Source of the DNA: Ricordea florida
Taxonomy: Eukaryota > Cnidaria > Anthozoa > Corallimorpharia > Ricordeidae
Assembly (NCBI GenBank): GCA_949710005.1
Contig: OX453276.1
Location: forward strand, 11,819,199 to 11,883,198
Direction of reading: 5' to 3'
DNA: 64,000 nt
The position numbers and the translations under genes were made by a program. Of the stretch, positions 59,483 through 64,000 are shown piece by piece. The notes below the pieces were generated by a model. It was not told the DNA's origin. It saw nothing but the letters and a program-made list of their open reading frames with translations, and ran no database searches. Every line of letters begins with the position of its first letter. Within the stretch, counting starts at the first letter, position 1.

Positions 59483-59757
59483 GAGGCACAGTAGTGTAGT
59501 GGTTAGCGTGCCGGACTTACGAGCAGGAGCTTTGGAGTTCGAGCCCTGGTGCTGGCACTGTGTTGTTTCCTTAGAAGAGGAACTTTGCTCCACACTGTCT
59601 GTCTCCACCCAGGTGTTTAAATGAGTACCAGCGACATAATACTGCAATGGACTAGCATCCCATCCAGGGGGGGGAGTAATAATATTCCTAGGTGCTTAAT
59701 GCTATTGAAACCGGGATAAGCTTCGGCCGAAGGGGCCTTTGGCTCGTGTGCGCCTTA
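59483..59757 (+). mobile_element. tRNA-derived SINE, plus copy of the 46716 family
   Basis: Head AGTGTAGTGGTTAGCGTGCC and GGAGTTCGAGCCC, body with TGTTGTTTCCTTAG, GACTAGCATCCCATCCAGG and GGTGCTTAATGC; tail GTGTGCGCCTTA. Confidence 0.78.
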
Positions 59758-61638
59758 TGTTGCCACAAATGCTTCCGAGCGCCTTACACCAATTGATGTA
59801 TACGCTTGAATATAAAATTGAAGAAAAAGTATTAACTGGGATATGTTTAAGAAATGGCCAAAAATTTAGCTTACAGCTGAAAAATGGACGCAAATTTAGC
59901 TGATAGCTGAGATTCCAGCACCCCCTCCTTACCCTCTATTTATACGGAACCCCCTCGCGCCAGTCTAAAGTAAGCAAACATTGAAACAGTAATGTTCACT
60001 TCCTTGTCTCCATTGAGTGATGGCCGCTTGAGTCTTTAAGAACCGTGACCTACGATGAATTTATCTTTTGGAAAGCACTCAAGTTAGCAAATACTGGAGA
60101 AAATGTAGCAGGCAGAGATAATGCAGAAAGAAATCCGTGTGGCCATGTGCTGCCGGTTTATAAGGAAGGTGTTTGATATTTGCCAACATCATCTGCAAAA
60201 AGAATAGAGAGCCATTGTAAAGGAACTACTCAACGCGAAGGTAACAAAAGGTATGGGCTCACAAGAAACATGATGTCTCACGTGGCAGGAACCTAATTTT
60301 TTTTTCAATAATGAAGCATTACGAGATATTGTTATATTCCTAGACTCCTAGCTAAATGGCGACTGCCATTGGCTGAGTCGTGATCACGTGGCCTTGACTA
60401 TATTCAAATGAATCAGATACAATTTAGTAATTGTACCCGGATACAACAGCACGTGATCAAACTGTGGTGGAAGATGGCGAGACTGAAGACGAGAAAAACA
60501 CAAACAGGGAATCAAAAGCTAAAAAGCAGCTTGTTCCGAAGTTATTCAACTTTTTGAAGTTCAGAGACTACTTTTTCAGGTACCCTGTAAATCATCCATT
60601 CAGTGTTTTTGAGAGTAGACCTTATTCGCTTGTATATTTTTTTTTCCCAATACAGATCATGTGATGATACTCAGGAGATTTGATCCTTTGTCTTGTTCAT
60701 TAAAAAGGGTGCATGCAAGCATGAATATGTCTGCTATTGGGAAAACAAAATCTACAAGCAAATCTTTTTGATGAAGCTCTCTACTCTTTGTCGCTGTTGA
60801 AGTGAAAGTCTAGCAATATTACAAAATATTACAAAACACTTAATTCCCGGTCCCTTGGGAAAACATAAGGTTTTGTATTCTTTTCCCTCCACTCCAGATG
60901 TTTCAGGACTCTCGCGAAACAAAACTTACTGTTTCTCTAGAAACCTTACATTAAGTGTATATTATTTCTGTGATAGTTATGACTAGAATGGATACTAAGG
61001 TAAGATATTTCGTGGAGGCCTGGGTTATAAATTGGGCTTCGTTTTCCACATTCAGTCACAAATTGCTGTCGAGGCTCTACAGCGCATGGTGAAATCTAAT
61101 AGCCTGCGTTACCCTTGTCCAGCGGAATGGGCTCCCTGGTGCTGACCAAAGAATCGCAGCTTCTGGGAACAAAATTGATGGTTTGCAAAAACGCGGTGTC
61201 GTTGTCAAAAGTTAGAACGTACACTATGATTCCAAATCCTTCGCGATAGACCAACATTAAAAGAAGACAAGCGTTTTTGGAACGGCTCTCGGAGAGTTCA
61301 TCAAGGTACAAGAAATCTACAGTATCGAGCTAGCTGGTATTTATCATTGTTTTCTGGTAACAGACCGATTACTCTTTACAAAACTCAGAACCGGGTGACG
61401 AATTGGTGTAAATTCAAACTGATTAGAGACATGTCTACTGTAGTTCTTCATCTTTTTTCATTTGACGAGCCAGGACATCCGGAAAGCTCGAGTTCACGCA
61501 AATATGCGTCTAACTCTTTATAACTAGTGCCTGTGGGTAGTCTCGTAAGTACTAATCAACTGAATATAGACCCCAAATATATACTTCACTTACTATAAAG
61601 CACAGGAGAAAATATAACGACAATGCATGTATACCCAC
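59758..61638. other. Intergenic or intron DNA, no gene supported
   Basis: One small open stretch at 60431-60664 ends its plausible part at a CAG/GTACCC site; weak. Otherwise nothing recognised. Confidence 0.35.
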
Positions 61639-61710
61639 CTGGGAAAACAATTCTTCTAACTCCCTGCTTGCATTCTTTGCATTCACCAGCGGTTCGCCTC
61701 CGGGCACAGT
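61639..61710 (-). CDS. Host gene R exon: second half of RING finger
   Basis: 72 bp between a CTCCAAG acceptor and CAG/GTGGGT donor. In the phase carried over from the exon at 62682 it encodes CARRRTAGECKECKQGVRRIVFP, the last cysteines of a C3HC4 RING. RING fingers bind E2 enzymes for ubiquitin transfer. The gene continues to the left after this exon (phase 1), but no further exon was identified. Confidence 0.75.
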
Positions 61711-62681
61711 CTTGGAGAGACAAAAGAGGTATGCGTTATTGACTTAGCTAAATATCAAGATGGATGCATATTAGCCACGTTCTTTTCTGCGTTTCTATTT
61801 ATGAAAACGCACAAAAAAAAACAACAAAGAAACAAAGAAAGAAAGAAAAAAGAAACAACACAAAGGAGGTCAAAATCCAGCCATCTTGACCGAACAAGTT
61901 AAGCTTGGTCAATAAAGGATTCATTATACGTCCATTTTGTTTTGTTTCCCGGGACAAGGCGAGCAATCCCGAACGGGGCTACCTTGCCCACTCGTGTAGC
62001 CAATTAGAACTCGCCTCATCTCGCCCGCTGGCGGAATCACTCATACATAACTCCCAGCGCCACTCTATTAAAATGTAAAATAACATGGAGGCAGGCGGGT
62101 TCCTAATTGCAACACACGTGAAGTGTGAAGTCATGAGGTCGTGATCAGAAACGCGAAGGTGAAGTTTAACTGGGCGACAAGGCCGCATCAAAATGAAGGG
62201 TTGTTCACAATCGCTGACCGGCTGTCGTCGAGGTAGAGAAAGTTGTGTTCTAGAGATCACAGTCGCTTACAATGGCTGACGATGATCACCGTATCGGCTA
62301 ACGACCGTTGCAAAGTGTTCTCACAAAACCCTTCTGAATCCGGCGTCGGCGATTAACCGCCCAAAAAGTCTTCCTTACACCTCGTGGTTCCACGCTACTC
62401 TATTATATAATCCAAAAAAGTGTTGACCTCGTAAAAAGTTGTTACGCTTCATCTTAACGAACGAACGGGAGGTTCACAAGGCTCCAAAAATAACTTGAAC
62501 TTGAATCAGGTAAATCTCAAAAGAACTGCCTGACAAAGGAAATTGCACATTGCATCCAGGTGGACAATCAGACAAAGTTTGATGCTACGCTAGTTTGAAA
62601 TAATGAATGTAACTTAAAAAGTTGCAATTCACCGACTCGACGTTTAAAAGGTACAACTTGCCGTATTTTTAGTCCTCTTAC
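61711..62681. other. Intron of host gene R
   Basis: A/G-rich simple repeat at 61804-61862 and a dispersed-repeat fragment at about 61930-62110. No other gene seen. Confidence 0.5.
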
Positions 62682-62777
62682 CTGTGCAGGCAATTTTGTG
62701 GCCACAAGGCTTGAAGAACGCTTGAGCAGGTCTACTATTACAGTACACGCACGTTTTAGGACCGTTCCTAACATCCC
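62682..62777 (-). CDS. Host gene R exon: first half of RING finger
   Basis: 96 bp, TTATTCAG acceptor and ACAG/GTAAGA donor. Encodes KTCVYCNSRPAQAFFKPCGHKIAC: the C..C...C.H..C start of a C3HC4 RING, continued in phase by the exon at 61639-61710. With the ankyrin exon upstream the order ANK-RING matches Mind-bomb-type E3 ubiquitin ligases. Confidence 0.78.
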
Positions 62778-63405
62778 CTGAATAAGACTAAAACGATACA
62801 AAATAGTTTAAGAACATCAAATTCATAAAATAACACAATACAGGAGCCCATGCACAATATGAATGAGGGGAAGAAAACGACGAGCGATGAATACGTATAA
62901 ATTCAAAGGGGCGGTAAATATTCAAATCAAACACTGAGACGAACACTTCGACTCTAATCATCTTTGGAAACCTCAATTTTCACCATAGTGCCTTTACTGC
63001 ATCTATTACTCGGGTTTACTCGGGTTTCCCAACTCGAGCGTTCAAATTTGATGAGATTCAGTCACTCAATTATTCAATTTGCGCCTGTCAGTTCTTGCGT
63101 TTGATAGAAATGGCACTGCCCTTCACTGATATGTAGAGCCCTACAAGCTCATGTTCATTTATTCTAAATTGCATCGGACACTATGTGATTATCAATACAA
63201 ACTGAACTGCTTAGACGTGAAGTGAAATCATAGAACTAAATTTCACCAGGGACTTCCACGTGATATTTTTTTTCTTCAGGGGAGTGGGGTGGGTTTTTAA
63301 GTTTCTTCTTCTATAGAGAGATTGCTTATCAGAGGAAGGCGTCTTGGGGGGGGGGGGGGGTATGGCTTAATACGGGATTTACTGTGAGAGCGTTGTGCTT
63401 CTTAC
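62778..63405. other. Intron of host gene R
   Basis: A run of 14-15 G at about 63345-63360; nothing else recognised. A small missed exon is possible, because phases of the flanking exons (0 and 1) do not join directly. Confidence 0.4.
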
Positions 63406-63594
63406 TTCCCAAGAGTTCGGTAAATCCAGGTTTTGTTGTAAGGCCATTGCGAGAGGGGTGTCCCCATCTGCATCCTGCATGTCTCTTCTGGCGCCAACCT
63501 TTAAAAGGTACGATGTCATCGGGCGATGTCCCTGACACGCGGCGAGGTGGAGGGGCGTGAATTTTTCTTTTGTCGTAGCATTAACGTCGAATTT
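63406..63594 (-). CDS. Host gene R exon: ankyrin repeats
   Basis: 189 bp, TTTTACAG acceptor and GGAA/GTAAGA donor, phase 0 at both ends. Encodes two ankyrin repeat parts: TPLHLAACQGH and GARRDMQDADGDTPLAMAL. Ankyrin repeats bind protein partners. Upstream exons lie beyond the right edge of the window. Confidence 0.8.
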
Positions 63595-64000
63595 CTGTAA
63601 AAGGTGAACAAAACTTATTAGTACCACACGGCTTGCTTGTGAAGGCAATCACAGTTTAGAAAATTGTAATAATGTCATTTGTGATCAATATAAGTATATT
63701 TATGAAATATCATTTTATTATTGTTCATCGTGGAGATGTCATGGTAATTTAGAAGATATTTAGTGAAAAAAATTAATTTGCCCAAGTGAGCATTTTGAAA
63801 AACTCCCTCGTGAAAATTAATTCCAAATTGAACGAGAAAAACCGTATGATTACTTATCAATAATATAAACATGAAAAAAAGCATTGGCCAGAGTAAACCT
63901 TTCTTGATTTAATGTAGCCATTTTTTCTCACTCGGGAAAACTTTTTTCAAAGTTTCGGCAGAAACCTTTCGTTATCATTTCATCTGATATCATTGGTTAA
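63595..64000. other. Intron of host gene R, no gene seen
   Basis: AT-rich, polypyrimidine tract just before the ankyrin exon on the minus strand. Nothing else recognised. Confidence 0.5.

Noticed and set aside
60431-60664. Possible exon ending at a CAG/GTACCC site
   Set aside because: No acceptor partner, no recognisable domain, and only about 50 plausible codons.
61096-61311. 71-codon minus ORF after the RING exon as a further exon of gene R
   Set aside because: No acceptor in the right phase; the text looks like a dispersed repeat.

Overview
The window is animal genomic DNA dominated by mobile elements. Split genes with GT/AG introns, tRNA-derived SINEs, many palindromic MITEs and a Harbinger transposase point to an anthozoan cnidarian, most likely a stony coral; this is inferred from repeat families and gene style, with no marker gene to prove it.

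The main content is two related, virus-like Polinton/Maverick-type elements. Element A (about 1-10,230, AT-rich, cut by the window edge) and element B (24,249-38,629, GC-richer, complete between 244-256 bp terminal inverted repeats) share at least twelve genes: protein-primed family B DNA polymerase, retroviral-type (rve) integrase, an A32-like packaging ATPase, a putative double jelly-roll major capsid protein of 410/411 aa, a penton-like minor protein, a SAP-domain protein, a conserved 482-516 aa protein of unknown role, and five small or medium proteins, most with membrane segments. I see no adenovirus/Ulp1-type maturation protease in either. Gene content is conserved but order is not: the MCP-to-130-aa-protein block is inverted relative to PolB/integrase, and the large unknown gene has moved and flipped. 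In A nearly every gene has a TTTAAAGAT-like motif about 30-40 nt before its start, a probable element-specific core promoter; B has TATA-like boxes instead. Both integrases are broken by different lesions. B carries further breaks in three neighbouring small genes, while polymerase, capsid and ATPase of B are open.

Layout. 1-10.2 kb: element A. 10.2-19.0 kb: intergenic and intron DNA with MITEs, a SINE-head inverted pair, and three exons of a leftward host gene with a ZZ-type zinc finger (16.9, 13.9, 12.1 kb). 19.0-24.25 kb: a Harbinger transposon that sits in a MITE, is itself split by a Ty3/gypsy LTR retrotransposon (identical 152 bp LTRs, 5 bp target duplication GCTTT), and is then broken by the left end of element B. 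24.25-38.6 kb: element B; its right flank does not continue the Harbinger, so one side has been rearranged or deleted. 38.6-45 kb: MITEs and a second, older Ty3 element with target duplication ATTAT. 47.9-52.8 kb: a 4.9 kb DNA transposon with long subterminal arrays of AAAATAG-type repeats and a split, degenerate gene. 54.3-56.3 kb: a MITE pair, a DIRS-like reverse transcriptase remnant and an internally deleted LINE. 58.9-59.8 kb: two SINEs. 61.6-63.6 kb: ankyrin and RING-finger exons of a second leftward host gene, of the Mind-bomb type.

If elements A and B were once viruses, their products would form a tailless icosahedral particle (capsid, minor capsid, packaging ATPase, several membrane proteins) whose genome is replicated by PolB from protein-primed inverted repeats and inserted by the integrase. 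That assembly is inferred from family knowledge; only the genes and motifs are seen.
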